This document shows, in pieces, positions 17,703-25,375 of a stretch of 29,710 bases of DNA. This DNA comes from JAKAQB01 sp035702855. GTDB lineage: Bacteria; Actinomycetota; Acidimicrobiia; Acidimicrobiales; Palsa-688. Location of the stretch: contig DASSZM010000238.1 of assembly GCA_035702855.1 (NCBI GenBank), forward strand, positions 1 through 29,710. Direction: 5' to 3'. A program made the position numbers and the translations under genes. The first letter of the stretch is position 1; every line of letters begins with the position of its first letter. Under the pieces are notes generated by a model. That model worked only from the letters and a program-made list of their open reading frames with translations, was not told where the DNA came from and made no database searches.

Positions 17703-18562
17703 TAGCCGTCCTCCCGGTGGGGGGAGGACGCCGGCAGGTTGTCGATGAGCCGGGTGCCGCCGAGGCGGGCGGCGACGAGGAGGCGCACGTCGCCGGCGAC
17801 GGCGGGGGGGACGGTCAGGTCGTCGGGTCGGACCACGGCGGCGTAGTCCAGCGCGAAGCGGGGCTCCTCCGCCAGCACGGCCGCCATGGCGGCCGCCACC
17901 TCCGCCGGCCGGAGGGCGCCGTCCTCCTCCACCGCCCGCCGGCCGGCGAGCAGGGCGGCGTAGACGCGCGGGGCGGCGGACCGCGCGCCGGGGTCGAGGT
18001 AGGCGTTGCGGCTCGACAGCGCCAGGCCGTCGGGGTCCCGCACGGTGGGGCAGCCCACGATGCCCACCGGCAGGGAGAGGTCCTGCACGAGCCGCCGGAT
18101 GACCGCGAGCTGCTGGTAGTCCTTCTCGCCGAAGAACGCCAGGCAGCGGCCGGCGAGACCGAGCAGCTTGGCGACGATGGTGGCGACACCGTCGAAGTGG
18201 CCGGGCCGCTCGGCGCCCTCCCAGCGCTCACCGAGGCCGGCGACGTGCACCGTCGTCGCCGGCGGCTCGGGCCACATCTCGGCCACGTCGGGGGCGAAGA
18301 CGAGGGCGGCGCCGGCCGCCGTCGCCGCCTCGACGTCGGCGTCGAGGTCACGGGGGTAGCGGGCCAGGTCCTCGCCGGCGCCGAACTGGAGGGGGTTGAC
18401 GTAGATCGTCACGGCGACGGTGGTGGTGGCCGCCGCCGCCCGGCGGATCAGCGACCGGTGCCCGCCGTGCAGCGCCCCCATCGTCGGGACCAGCCCCACC
18501 GTCCCGCCGCCGGCGCGGGCCTCGTCCAGGGCGGCCACCCACGCCTCCCGCCGGCGGATCAC
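17702..18562 (-). CDS. panC: Pantothenate synthetase (pantoate--beta-alanine ligase)
   Basis: A 286-residue ATP-dependent ligase that joins pantoate and beta-alanine. It has VGLVPTMGALHGGHRSLI (the HxGH ATP site), the Lys in CLAFFGEKDYQQLAVIRRLVQDL, and the DGLALSSRNAYLDP loop. GTG at 18562 is taken as the start: it lies 8 bp after the folK stop and gives a normal N-terminus. A CTG at 18574 overlaps the folK stop as CTGA and would add four residues (SATV after Met); given the ispD case in this window it cannot be dismissed. No panB or panD is in the window. Confidence 0.93.
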   Translation of the reverse strand: MIRRREAWVAALDEARAGGGTVGLVPTMGALHGGHRSLIRRAAAATTTVAVTIYVNPLQFGAGEDLARYPRDLDADVEAATAAGAALVFAPDVAEMWPEPPATTVHVAGLGERWEGAERPGHFDGVATIVAKLLGLAGRCLAFFGEKDYQQLAVIRRLVQDLSLPVGIVGCPTVRDPDGLALSSRNAYLDPGARSAAPRVYAALLAGRRAVEEDGALRPAEVAAAMAAVLAEEPRFALDYAAVVRPDDLTVPPAVAGDVRLLVAARLGGTRLIDNLPASSPHREDG

Positions 18563-18570
18563 CGTGGCGC

Positions 18571-19092
18571 TCAGCGCCGCCCCCCGGGGTGCGGGCGGGG
18601 ATCCGGCAGGCGGCCGGCGGGCCGGGTCGTCGCCGCCGCGGCGGCGAGCAGCTCCCGGGCGGCGGGGTGGGCGGCGACCAGGTCGGGGGCGAGGTCGGCG
18701 AGGGGCACGACGACGAAGGCCCGCTCCCACAGCCGCGGGTGCGGCACCACCAGCTCCGGGGGGTCGTCGACGGTGGCGGTGCCGACCAGCAGGACGTCGA
18801 CGTCGAGGGTGCGGGGCCCCCACCGCTCGAGGCGGACCCGGGCGGCGGCCTCCTCCGCCCGGCGGGCGGCGGCGAGCAGCTCGTAGGGGCCGAGGGTGGT
18901 GTCGAGCTCGACGACGGCGTTGAGGAAGGCGCCCTGCCCCGGGGGGCCGCCGACAGGGTCGGTCTCGTACACCGGCGAGACGGCCACGACGTCGGGCAGG
19001 GAGGCGACGGCGCCGGCGAGGTGGGCCCAGCGGTCACCGAGGTTGGAGCCGAGCCCGAGGTAGGCGCGGCGGCGGGCGGCGGGCCCGCTCAT
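18571..19092 (-). CDS. folK: 2-amino-4-hydroxy-6-hydroxymethyldihydropteridine diphosphokinase
   Basis: A 173-residue folate-pathway kinase (HPPK) transferring diphosphate from ATP to hydroxymethyldihydropterin, the substrate of FolP. Visible motifs are RAYLGLGSNLGDR at the N-terminus, QGAFLNAVVELDT, ERWGPRTLDVDVLL with the two magnesium-binding Asp residues, and VVPHPRLWERAFVVVPLADLAPDL. The C-terminal ~25 residues are Ala/Pro-rich and variable. The ATG start is 22 bp after the folB stop. Gene order folP, phosphatase-like gene, folB, folK follows the usual actinobacterial folate cluster with one insertion. Confidence 0.95.
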   Translation of the reverse strand: MSGPAARRRAYLGLGSNLGDRWAHLAGAVASLPDVVAVSPVYETDPVGGPPGQGAFLNAVVELDTTLGPYELLAAARRAEEAAARVRLERWGPRTLDVDVLLVGTATVDDPPELVVPHPRLWERAFVVVPLADLAPDLVAAHPAARELLAAAAATTRPAGRLPDPRPHPGGRR

Positions 19093-19114
19093 GCCGGGCC
19101 GCCGGCCGGGCCGC

Positions 19115-19510
19115 TCACGCCGGGCCGCCGGCGGTGCGGGTGACGCGCACGGCCGCCGACTCCAGGGCGACCGGCACCGGCGGGCGCAGCTTGCGGACGG
19201 TGACGGTCACCCCGCTGGCCCGCCCGCCCGCGGCCCCGAGGGCGGCCTCGGCGACCCGCTCGGCGAGGTGCTCGAGCAGGTCGGCGTGGGGGCCTTCGAC
19301 GGCGGCGGCCGCCGCCGACGCCACGGCGCCGTAGTCGATCGTGTCCGCCAGGTCGTCCGATCCGCCGGCGGCGCGGAGGTCGGCGAAGACGTCGAGGTCG
19401 ATCTCGAACGGCTGCGGGCGGCTGCGCTCCTCCGGGAGCACCCCGTGGGTGCCGAGGACCCGCAGGCCGCGCAGCTCGATGCGGTCCGCCCCGGAGGTGG
19501 CCGACCCCAC
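19115..19510 (-). CDS. folB: Dihydroneopterin aldolase
   Basis: A 131-residue enzyme cleaving dihydroneopterin to hydroxymethyldihydropterin and glycolaldehyde. The family pattern is DRIELRGLRVLGTHGVLPEERSRPQPFEIDLDVF, followed by LADTIDYGAVASA, HADLLEHLAERVAE and VTVRKLRPPVP with the catalytic Lys. The usual Tyr or Phe before HGVLPEER is Thr here. The start is taken as GTG at 19510, 5 bp after the stop of the phosphatase-like gene. CTG at 19519 overlaps that stop as CTGA and would add three residues. The larger open frame to 19744 is a shadow of the upstream gene. Confidence 0.92.
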   Translation of the reverse strand: MGSATSGADRIELRGLRVLGTHGVLPEERSRPQPFEIDLDVFADLRAAGGSDDLADTIDYGAVASAAAAAVEGPHADLLEHLAERVAEAALGAAGGRASGVTVTVRKLRPPVPVALESAAVRVTRTAGGPA

Positions 19511-19515
19511 GTCGG

Positions 19516-20040
19516 TCAGGAGCTCAGCGTCTCGGGGGCGTGGCCGGCCAGGGTGGGGGCGGCCGCGACGAGGAGGCGGCCGTCGGAGCCCATCTGGCGC
19601 CGGAGGATGCGCTCCACCACGACGATCGCCGTGGCGCTCGAGGGGATCATCCCCGACCAGCGCAGGTACCCGGCGACCACGCCCATCAGCCGGTCGTTGA
19701 GCTCCTCCTGGTGGACCAGCACCCGCTCGCCGTCGTTGATCCACGACCGCAGCCCGGCGTACAGGCCGGGCAGGACGGTGGCGGCGTCGTCGTGCGGCCC
19801 GAAGGGCACGTGGGTGGCGGGGATCTCGTGCTCGTCGTAGGCGTGGAGGTTGTGGGGGGACGGCAGCAGGGAGACGACGCGGGTGAAGCCCTGGTTCTGC
19901 AGCCAGAGCAGCTCCTCGTGGCGCCGGACCTTGCGGTGGTTGCGGGCGTAGCCGCCCGGGCGCTCACTGACCGCCAGGCGGTCCTTGATGATCCACTCGA
20001 AGAAACGGGGCGGGATGCCCTGCGCCCACTTGCCCTTCAC
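19516..20040 (-). CDS. Dual-specificity-phosphatase-like protein without the catalytic Cys
   Basis: A 174-residue protein I cannot name. Its order of elements resembles dual-specificity phosphatases: EELLWLQNQGFTRVVSLLPS (strand and loop), IPATHVPFGPHDDAA (where DSPs carry the general-acid Asp; Asp84/85 here), RSWINDGERVLVH (strand before the P-loop), then RLMGVVAGYLRWSG and SSATAIVVVERILRRQ (helices after it). The loop that should read H-C-X5-R is H110-Q111-EELND-R117: spacing and Arg are kept, but Cys is Gln and the conserved Gly is Leu. It should therefore be inactive as a Cys phosphatase and could bind a phosphorylated ligand. GTG start and folP stop overlap by 4 bp (GTGA). It lies between folP and folB in the folate block. 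Fold assignment is inferred by eye. Confidence 0.65.
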   Translation of the reverse strand: MKGKWAQGIPPRFFEWIIKDRLAVSERPGGYARNHRKVRRHEELLWLQNQGFTRVVSLLPSPHNLHAYDEHEIPATHVPFGPHDDAATVLPGLYAGLRSWINDGERVLVHQEELNDRLMGVVAGYLRWSGMIPSSATAIVVVERILRRQMGSDGRLLVAAAPTLAGHAPETLSS

Positions 20041-20876
20041 AGCCGGACCCCGTGGGCGGCGCCGGCGAGGACCGCCCCGCCGCCCGCTGGGGGCTCGGGC
20101 GCACCGGCAGCGAGCCGGACGGCCCACACCGTGGGGGCGACGTCGTGCACGCGCACCATGGCCGCGCCCTGGAGCACGGCCCAGGCGGCGGTGGCCACCG
20201 ATGCCTCCACCCGGTCGGCGGGGGCGGCGGGCTCCTGGCCGGGCAGCGAGGAGAGCGGGCCGAGGAAGCGCTTGCGGCTGGTGCCGACGGCGACCGGCCA
20301 GCCGGTCGCCACCAGGCGGTCGAGGTGGCGCAGGAGCAGCAGGTTGTGGGTCGCGGTCTTGCCGAACCCGATGCCGGGGTCGATCCAGATCTCCCCGACG
20401 CCGGCGTCGCGGGCCCCCTCGGCCCGGGCCACCAGGTGGGTGACCACGTCGGTGACGACGTCGGCGCGGTAGCGGGCGGCGTAGTCGGCCATGACGGCCG
20501 GGTCGGCGGGCAGGTGCATGGCGACCCACCCGACGCCGGCGGAGGCCGCCACCGGCCACAGGGTGGCCGACACGTCGTTGACGATGGTCGCCCCGGCAGC
20601 CACGGCGGCCTCGGCGACCGCCGCCTTGCGGGTGTCCACCGAGACCCGGACGTGGGGGGCGAGGGCGGCGATGACCGGCAGCACGCGGCGCCGTTCCTCC
20701 TCCGCTGCCACCGGCCCGGCGCCCGGGCGGGTGGACTCCCCCCCGACGTCGACCACGTCGGCGCCCTCCGCCGCCAGACGCAGGCCGTGTGCGATCGCCC
20801 GGTCGTGGTCCAGCCAGCGACCCCCATCCGAGAAGGAGTCGGGTGTCACGTTGAGGACCCCCATGACCAGGCTCAT
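20037..20876 (-). CDS. folP: Dihydropteroate synthase
   Basis: A 279-residue TIM-barrel enzyme that condenses hydroxymethyldihydropterin diphosphate with p-aminobenzoate; the target of sulfonamides. Family motifs are MGVLNVTPDSFSDGG at the N-terminus, DVVDVGGESTRPGA, VRVSVDTRKAAVAEAA, NDVSATLWP, WIDPGIGFGKTATHN, PVAVGTSRKRFLG and the closing VRVHDVAPTVWAVRLA. All are intact. The ATG is preceded at 6 nt by TAGCCT, so folP may have its own leaderless promoter even though it follows folE by only 51 bp. Its stop overlaps the phosphatase-like gene by 4 bp. Confidence 0.95.
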   Translation of the reverse strand: MSLVMGVLNVTPDSFSDGGRWLDHDRAIAHGLRLAAEGADVVDVGGESTRPGAGPVAAEEERRRVLPVIAALAPHVRVSVDTRKAAVAEAAVAAGATIVNDVSATLWPVAASAGVGWVAMHLPADPAVMADYAARYRADVVTDVVTHLVARAEGARDAGVGEIWIDPGIGFGKTATHNLLLLRHLDRLVATGWPVAVGTSRKRFLGPLSSLPGQEPAAPADRVEASVATAAWAVLQGAAMVRVHDVAPTVWAVRLAAGAPEPPAGGGAVLAGAAHGVRL

Positions 20877-20882
20877 CGGCTC

Positions 20883-20888
20883 AGGCTA
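20883..20888 (-). promoter_or_regulatory. Candidate -10 element of a leaderless promoter for folP
   Basis: TAGCCT on the - strand, then 6 nt, then the folP ATG. It lies in the 51-bp gap after folE, the largest gap inside the folate block. No Shine-Dalgarno sequence is seen in front of the ATG. Confidence 0.45.
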
Positions 20889-20927
20889 TCCCCCGTCCGG
20901 CACCGGTCGCGCCCGGCACCGGCCGGT

Positions 20928-21560
20928 TCAGCGGCCCTGGTTGATGAAGCTCATCGCCTCGTTGCGGGAGGCGGCGTTGCGCCGGAACAGCCCGCGGACC
21001 GCCGAGGTCACGGTCCGGGTGCCGGGCTTGTGGACACCGCGCATCGACATGCAGAGGTGCTCCGCCTCCACCACGACCAGCACCGCCGCCGGCGCCAGCG
21101 TGGTCTCGATGGCGTCGGCGACCTGGGTGGTGAGCCGCTCCTGCACCTGGGGCCGGCGGGCGAAGCCCTCCACCAACCGGGCGAGCTTCGACAACCCGGT
21201 GATGCGGCCGTCGCTGTTGGGGATGTAGGCGACGTGGGCCTGCCCGTGCCAGGGCAGGAGGTGGTGCTCGCACATGCTGTAGACAGCGATGCCCTTGACC
21301 ATCACCATCTCGTCGTGGTGGGCCTCGAAGGTGACCCCGAGGTGCCGGGCGGGGTCCTCCTGCAGGCCGGCGAAGACCTCGGCGTACATCCGGGCGACCC
21401 GGGCCGGGGTCTGCACGAGCCCGTCGCGGTCGGGGTCCTCGCCGATGGCGGCCAGGATCTCGCGGACGGCGGCGGCGATCCGCTCGAGGTCGATCTGGCC
21501 GCCCTCGGCGCTCAGCGGCCGGAGGCCCCCGTCCTCCTCGTCGGTCCAGACGCCGGTCAC
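20928..21560 (-). CDS. folE: GTP cyclohydrolase I
   Basis: A 210-residue enzyme opening GTP to dihydroneopterin triphosphate, the first step of folate synthesis. Zinc ligands are in YSMCEHHLLPWHGQAHVAY (Cys and His) and in VVVEAEHLCMSMRGVHKPG (second Cys). GLSKLARLVEGFARRPQVQERLTTQVADAI and the C-terminal EAMSFINQ complete the family pattern. The protein assembles as a toroidal decamer (family knowledge). The GTG start overlaps the hpt stop by 4 bp (GTGA). The first ~20 residues are acidic and variable. A dedicated dihydroneopterin triphosphate pyrophosphatase is not in the window. Confidence 0.95.
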   Translation of the reverse strand: MTGVWTDEEDGGLRPLSAEGGQIDLERIAAAVREILAAIGEDPDRDGLVQTPARVARMYAEVFAGLQEDPARHLGVTFEAHHDEMVMVKGIAVYSMCEHHLLPWHGQAHVAYIPNSDGRITGLSKLARLVEGFARRPQVQERLTTQVADAIETTLAPAAVLVVVEAEHLCMSMRGVHKPGTRTVTSAVRGLFRRNAASRNEAMSFINQGR

Positions 21561-22210
21561 GGCCGCCCGGCCGGGTCGCCCCCCCGGTACTCGCAGATGA
21601 ACGGCAGGTTGCGGAAGCGCTCGGCGACGTCGAGGCCGTAGCCGACGACGAACTCCGGCGGGATCCGGAATCCCTCGTAGGCGAGATCGAGGGACGTGGC
21701 CTGCAACCCCTCCTTGACGAGCAGGGCGCACACCTCGAGCGAGGCGGGGTTGCGGGCCAGGAGGTTGCGGGTGAGGAACGACAGCGTCAGGCCGGAGTCG
21801 ACGATGTCCTCCACGATCAGGACGTGCCGGCCGGTCAGGTCGATGTCGAGGTCCTTGACGATTCGGACCACGCCGCTGGTGCGTGTCGCCGAGCCGTAGG
21901 ACGAGATGGCCATGAAGTCCATCTCGACGGGCAGCCCGATCGCCCGGGCCAGGTCGGAGAGGAAGATGCAGGCGCCCTTCAGCACCCCCACGAGGAGCGG
22001 CGGCCGGTCGGCGTAGTGCCGGGCGATCGCCGCCCCGAGGTCCGCGATGCGGGCCTGCAACTCGTCGGCCGGGACGATGAGCTCGCCGAGCGACGGGTCG
22101 TCCCACGGCGGCTGGGGGCGCCGGCCGGCCCGGCGGGCCACGGGCAGGCCGGTACGCCAGGGGGCGGCGGGCGGCTCGGGCTCGTCCACCGGACCGGCGA
22201 CAGCGCTCAT
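21557..22210 (-). CDS. hpt: Hypoxanthine phosphoribosyltransferase
   Basis: A 217-residue purine-salvage enzyme converting hypoxanthine or guanine with PRPP to IMP or GMP. The PRPP-binding loop is HVLIVEDIVDSGLTLSFL. LLVGVLKGACIFLSDLARAI, MDFMAISSYGSATRTSGVVRIVKDLD and FVVGYGLDVAERFRNLPFICEY are typical. Compared with the family, the protein has about 43 extra N-terminal residues, rich in Pro, Arg and Ala. The ATG at 22210 is kept because a TANNNT hexamer sits 9 nt upstream, but a shorter form starting within that tail is possible. The tilS-hpt order is widespread; ftsH, often next, is absent and folE follows. Confidence 0.93.
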   Translation of the reverse strand: MSAVAGPVDEPEPPAAPWRTGLPVARRAGRRPQPPWDDPSLGELIVPADELQARIADLGAAIARHYADRPPLLVGVLKGACIFLSDLARAIGLPVEMDFMAISSYGSATRTSGVVRIVKDLDIDLTGRHVLIVEDIVDSGLTLSFLTRNLLARNPASLEVCALLVKEGLQATSLDLAYEGFRIPPEFVVGYGLDVAERFRNLPFICEYRGGDPAGRP

Positions 22211-22219
22211 GGTTGCCCG

Positions 22220-22225
22220 ACCCTA
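22220..22225 (-). promoter_or_regulatory. Candidate -10 element for hpt
   Basis: TAGGGT on the - strand, 9 nt before the hpt ATG and immediately after the tilS stop codon. It would give a leaderless or very short leader and an internal start within the operon. Confidence 0.35.
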
Positions 22226-22226
22226 C

Positions 22227-23144
22227 TCACTCGCCCGGCTCGAGCCACAGCCGGCCGGAGCGGCGCCGCACCCGCCGGCCGCCCGCCAGCTCGCAGGCGG
22301 CGGCGTCGGCGCCCGCCACCGCCAGCACCCGCTCGACCTCGGCGGCCGAGGGGGGGTGGCGCTCGGCGTCGGCGCCCGGCCCGTGGCGCAGCCAGCGCCG
22401 CACCGCCCGGCGGGCGAGGGCCCGGGGCGCGGCCCGCAGGGCGCGGGCATCGGTGGGATCGAGGTCGGCCGCCCACCCCTCGAGCAGGTCGGCGTCGTCG
22501 CCGAGGAGGTCGGCCTGCCGGCAGAGGATCGGCACGGGGTCCCGGCCGGCAACCTCGGCGAGGAGCGGGAGCAGCCGGTGCCGCACGGCGTTGCGCCGCA
22601 GGGCGAGGTCGTCGTTGCTCGGGTCGTGCAGCGGCTCGAGCCCGGCGGCGGCGCACACCGCCGCCGTCTCCCGCCGGCGGAGGGCGAGGAGCGGCCGGCT
22701 GAGCCGGGGAGACGGGCGCATCGGGGAGAGGCCGTCGAGGCCCGCACCGCGCAACAGGTTGAGCAGCAGCGTCTCCGCCCGGTCGTCGGCGGTGTGGCCC
22801 ACCATGACCCCGGGGGGGAGGACGGCGTAGCGGGCCGCCCGGGCCCGGGACTCGAGGTTGGGCCCGGGGGTCACCGACGCCCGCCGGGCCTCGAAGCGGG
22901 CACCGAGCCGCCGGGCGGCGGCGGCCACGTGGTCGGCTTCCGCCGCCGAACCGGGGCGCAGCCCGTGGTCGACGTGCACGGCCAGCACGTCCAGACCGGC
23001 GCGGCGGGCCAGGACGAGCAGGGCGAGCGAGTCGGGGCCCCCGGAGACGGCGGCGGTGGCCGTCCCGCCGGGTGGCACCGGCCAGCGGCAGCGCTCCGAC
23101 AGCCCGTCGAGGTCGGTCACGGGCGGGGCCGGCGCGGTCGCCAC
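22227..23144 (-). CDS. tilS: tRNA(Ile)-lysidine synthase
   Basis: A 305-residue N-type ATP pyrophosphatase that attaches lysine to C34 of the CAU-anticodon tRNA-Ile, allowing it to read AUA. It has the PP-loop ATAAVSGGPDSLALLVLARR, VLAVHVDHGLRPGSAAEADH, VGHTADDRAETLLLNLLRGAGLDGL and DPSNDDLALRRNAVRHRLLPLL. The C-terminal part is short, as in many actinobacterial TilS proteins. The start is uncertain. GTG at 23144 lies 4 bp after the response-regulator stop with a GAGGAG 10 nt upstream; GTG at 23120 would shorten the protein by eight residues and has no ribosome-binding site. Confidence 0.92.
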   Translation of the reverse strand: MATAPAPPVTDLDGLSERCRWPVPPGGTATAAVSGGPDSLALLVLARRAGLDVLAVHVDHGLRPGSAAEADHVAAAARRLGARFEARRASVTPGPNLESRARAARYAVLPPGVMVGHTADDRAETLLLNLLRGAGLDGLSPMRPSPRLSRPLLALRRRETAAVCAAAGLEPLHDPSNDDLALRRNAVRHRLLPLLAEVAGRDPVPILCRQADLLGDDADLLEGWAADLDPTDARALRAAPRALARRAVRRWLRHGPGADAERHPPSAAEVERVLAVAGADAAACELAGGRRVRRRSGRLWLEPGE

Positions 23145-23148
23145 CGCC

Positions 23149-24282
23149 TCAGGGCTCCTCGGACCAGTCGGCGCGCAGGTTGCGCAGCAGCGCCGGGCCG
23201 TTGGGGCTGCCCACCTTGCGGGCCATCCGCCCGAGGCTGGCGTAGAGGTAGCTGCGGCTGACGCCGAGGGCGGCCGCCGCCGCCCGCAGGGTGGGAGCGG
23301 CGAGCACGGCGTCGAGGATCTCGTTCTGGCGGGCCGACAGCGCCTCGCGCCACTGCTCGAGCGGGGGCGGGGCGGGGGCGGCCGGCGTCCGGGCGCCCCC
23401 CGGCTCGAGCCGGGTGAGGCGGGGGCGGGCGACGGCGGCGTCGACCCCGACGGCGTCGGCCCGGCCGGCCTCGAGGCGAGCCAGCTCGGCAAGCGCCTCC
23501 TGCTGCACCCGGCGGCGGGCGACCGGTTCGGCGTCACCCCGGAGGACGGCGCGCACCGTCTCGCGCAGCCCGACGACCGAGAAGGGCTTGGTCACGTAGT
23601 GGAGGGCGCCCTCGATGCCGCCCTTGAGCCGGTCGAGGTCGTCGGTGCGGGCGGTGAGCATGACGACCGGCGTGTCGGCGAGAGCCGGGTCGCCCTCCTT
23701 GATCCCCTGCAGGACGCTGAAACCGTCCCGGCCGGGCATCATCACGTCGAGGATCAACAGGTCGGGGCGGACCCGCTCGAGCTCGGTGAGGGCGGCGTCC
23801 CCGTCGTGGGCGACGGCGGCGTCGACCCCGACGGCGTCGGCCCGGCCGGCCTCGAGGCGAGCCAGCTCGGCAAGCGCCTCCTGCTGCACCCGGCGGCGGG
23901 CGACCGGTTCGGCGCCACCCCGGAGGACGGCGCGCACCGTCTCGCGCAGCCCGACGACCGAGAACGGCTTGGTCACGTAGTGGAGGGCGCCCTCGATGCC
24001 GCCCTTGAGCCGGTCGAGGTCGTCGGTGCGGGCGGTGAGCATGACGACCGGCGTATCGGCGAGGGCCGGGTCGCCCTCCTTGATCCCCTGCAGGACGCTG
24101 AAACCGTCCCGGCCGGGCATCATCACGTCGAGGATCAACAGGTCGGGACGGACCCGCTCGAGCTCGGTGAGGGCGGCGTCCCCGTCGTGGGCGACGGCGA
24201 CGCGGTGGCCGTCGAGCTCGAGGTTGATCCGGACCAGCTCGCAGATGTCGCGCTCGTCGTCCACGACGAGGACGGTCGCCAC
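23149..24282 (-). CDS. Response regulator with a duplicated receiver and a C-terminal HTH-like domain
   Basis: A 377-residue protein. Residues 1-~122 are a complete receiver: acidic pair Asp8/Asp9, phosphorylation site Asp52 in LLILDVMMPGRDG, Thr83 and Lys105. A linker (RRRVQQEALAELARLEAGRADAVGVDAA) follows. Residues ~159-285 repeat residues 32-158 with one difference (Gly to Asp). The second receiver thus has Asp179, Thr210 and Lys232 but lacks the first strand with the acidic pair. The C-terminus (SARQNEILDAVLAAPTLRAAAAALGVSRSYLYASLGRMARKVG) looks like a DNA-binding helix-turn-helix of unclear family. The GTG start is 4 bp after the metalloprotease stop. No histidine kinase is nearby. The target genes are unknown. 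Confidence 0.85.
   Translation of the reverse strand: MATVLVVDDERDICELVRINLELDGHRVAVAHDGDAALTELERVRPDLLILDVMMPGRDGFSVLQGIKEGDPALADTPVVMLTARTDDLDRLKGGIEGALHYVTKPFSVVGLRETVRAVLRGGAEPVARRRVQQEALAELARLEAGRADAVGVDAAVAHDGDAALTELERVRPDLLILDVMMPGRDGFSVLQGIKEGDPALADTPVVMLTARTDDLDRLKGGIEGALHYVTKPFSVVGLRETVRAVLRGDAEPVARRRVQQEALAELARLEAGRADAVGVDAAVARPRLTRLEPGGARTPAAPAPPPLEQWREALSARQNEILDAVLAAPTLRAAAAALGVSRSYLYASLGRMARKVGSPNGPALLRNLRADWSEEP
23427..24188. repeat. 381-bp in-frame tandem duplication inside the response-regulator gene
   Basis: Copy 1 is 23427-23807 and copy 2 is 23808-24188. Aligned by eye they differ at five positions, one of which changes an amino acid. The period of 381 bp is 127 codons, so the frame is kept. 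The string GGGCGACGGCG occurs at both copy starts and again just after copy 2 (24189-24199). This could be the short homology at which the duplication arose. Confidence 0.92.
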
Positions 24283-24286
24283 GGCG

Positions 24287-25375
24287 CTACCCCGCGGCGG
24301 GGTGCACGGCGCCGGCCCGCTGGATCCAGCTGGCGGGCCGGCGGATCTCCGGGAGGCTCGGCAACCACTCCGGGGCCTGCCAGACCCGGTCGAACAGCGG
24401 GCGGCCGCCGACGCGCTCGACCTCCCGCACGAACTCCTCGCCCTGTTCGTACTGGCGCAGCTTGGCGTCGAGGCCGACGAGGGTGGAGATCAGCCGGGTC
24501 GCGCCCCGCTGGCGGCGCCGCTCCCGCAGGGTGCGGCTGAACAGCGCGGCGTTGGGGACCCGCGGCAGGGCGGCGCGGTCCATGGTCACGTCGCCGTGGC
24601 CCTCGAGGAGGCTCATGAGCCCGCCGATGGACTGGATGGCGGCACGCTGCTCGGGGGTGGCGAGCACGGCGAGCAGGCCACCGTCGTCCAGCGGGCTGTG
24701 GCCGGCGCGCAGATCGTCGGCCGCCCGGCGGACGGCGGCGAGCAGCCGCTTGGGGTCGGGGTCGACGTCGGCGATGGTCCGCTCGACCAGCGACAGGAAG
24801 TGGTCGCGCATCCACGGGACCCCGGTGAACTGCGCCCGGTGGGTGACCTCGTGCAGCGCCAGCCACAGCCGGAACTCCCGGGGCGGGAAGCCGTAGCGGC
24901 GCTCGACAGCGGCGATGTTGGGGCCGACGTAGTACACGTAGTCCTGGTCCTCGGGGCGGTCGTCCTCGACGAGGAGCTGGTCGTACTGACCGAGCACCCG
25001 GGTGGACATCCAGGCCAGCAGCAGGCCGACCTGGGCGCCGCTCACGACCGCGGTGAAGGCGTCGGGCGGGCGCGGCAGGCGTCGGCCCGTGCCCGGCGCC
25101 GACGCCAGCCGCTCGGCGAGGGGCTTGAGCAGGCGCTGGAAGGAGGCGATGTTGACCTCCACCCACCCGACCCGGTCGATCACCCGGGCCCGGGCGGGCC
25201 CCGCGAGGGAGCGCAGGCCGGTCTCCTCCTCCACCAGGCCCTCCGCCAGGGCGGTCAGCTCGGCGAAATCGGCGGCCATGGCGTCACGCTCGTAGACCGC
25301 CATGGCCGGCTGCCGGCCGGCGATCGCCGTGGCGACCCGGGCCGCCTGGGACCACGAGATGGGCTGCTCGGTCAC
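24287..25375 (-). CDS. Zinc-dependent metalloprotease-like protein (DUF2342 type)
   Basis: A 362-residue protein with a metal-binding HEVTH motif (residues 175-179, FRLWLALHEVTHRAQF), the HExxH pattern of zinc peptidases. Glu258 in LMSLLEGHGD is a likely third ligand. The N-terminus ISWSQAARVATAIAG and the long helical body match the actinobacterial DUF2342 family, whose members have been annotated as putative hydrolases or as linked to coenzyme F420; I cannot test which subgroup this is. No signal peptide or membrane helix is seen. The GTG start overlaps by 4 bp the stop of an 11-codon leader ORF that has its own -10 element. The response-regulator gene follows after 4 bp. Confidence 0.85.
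   Translation of the reverse strand: MTEQPISWSQAARVATAIAGRQPAMAVYERDAMAADFAELTALAEGLVEEETGLRSLAGPARARVIDRVGWVEVNIASFQRLLKPLAERLASAPGTGRRLPRPPDAFTAVVSGAQVGLLLAWMSTRVLGQYDQLLVEDDRPEDQDYVYYVGPNIAAVERRYGFPPREFRLWLALHEVTHRAQFTGVPWMRDHFLSLVERTIADVDPDPKRLLAAVRRAADDLRAGHSPLDDGGLLAVLATPEQRAAIQSIGGLMSLLEGHGDVTMDRAALPRVPNAALFSRTLRERRRQRGATRLISTLVGLDAKLRQYEQGEEFVREVERVGGRPLFDRVWQAPEWLPSLPEIRRPASWIQRAGAVHPAAG

Noticed and set aside
23200..24300. The repeated segment as an insertion sequence or phage-derived repeat
   Set aside because: It is a direct in-frame duplication of host coding sequence without terminal inverted repeats, transposase or target-site duplication.
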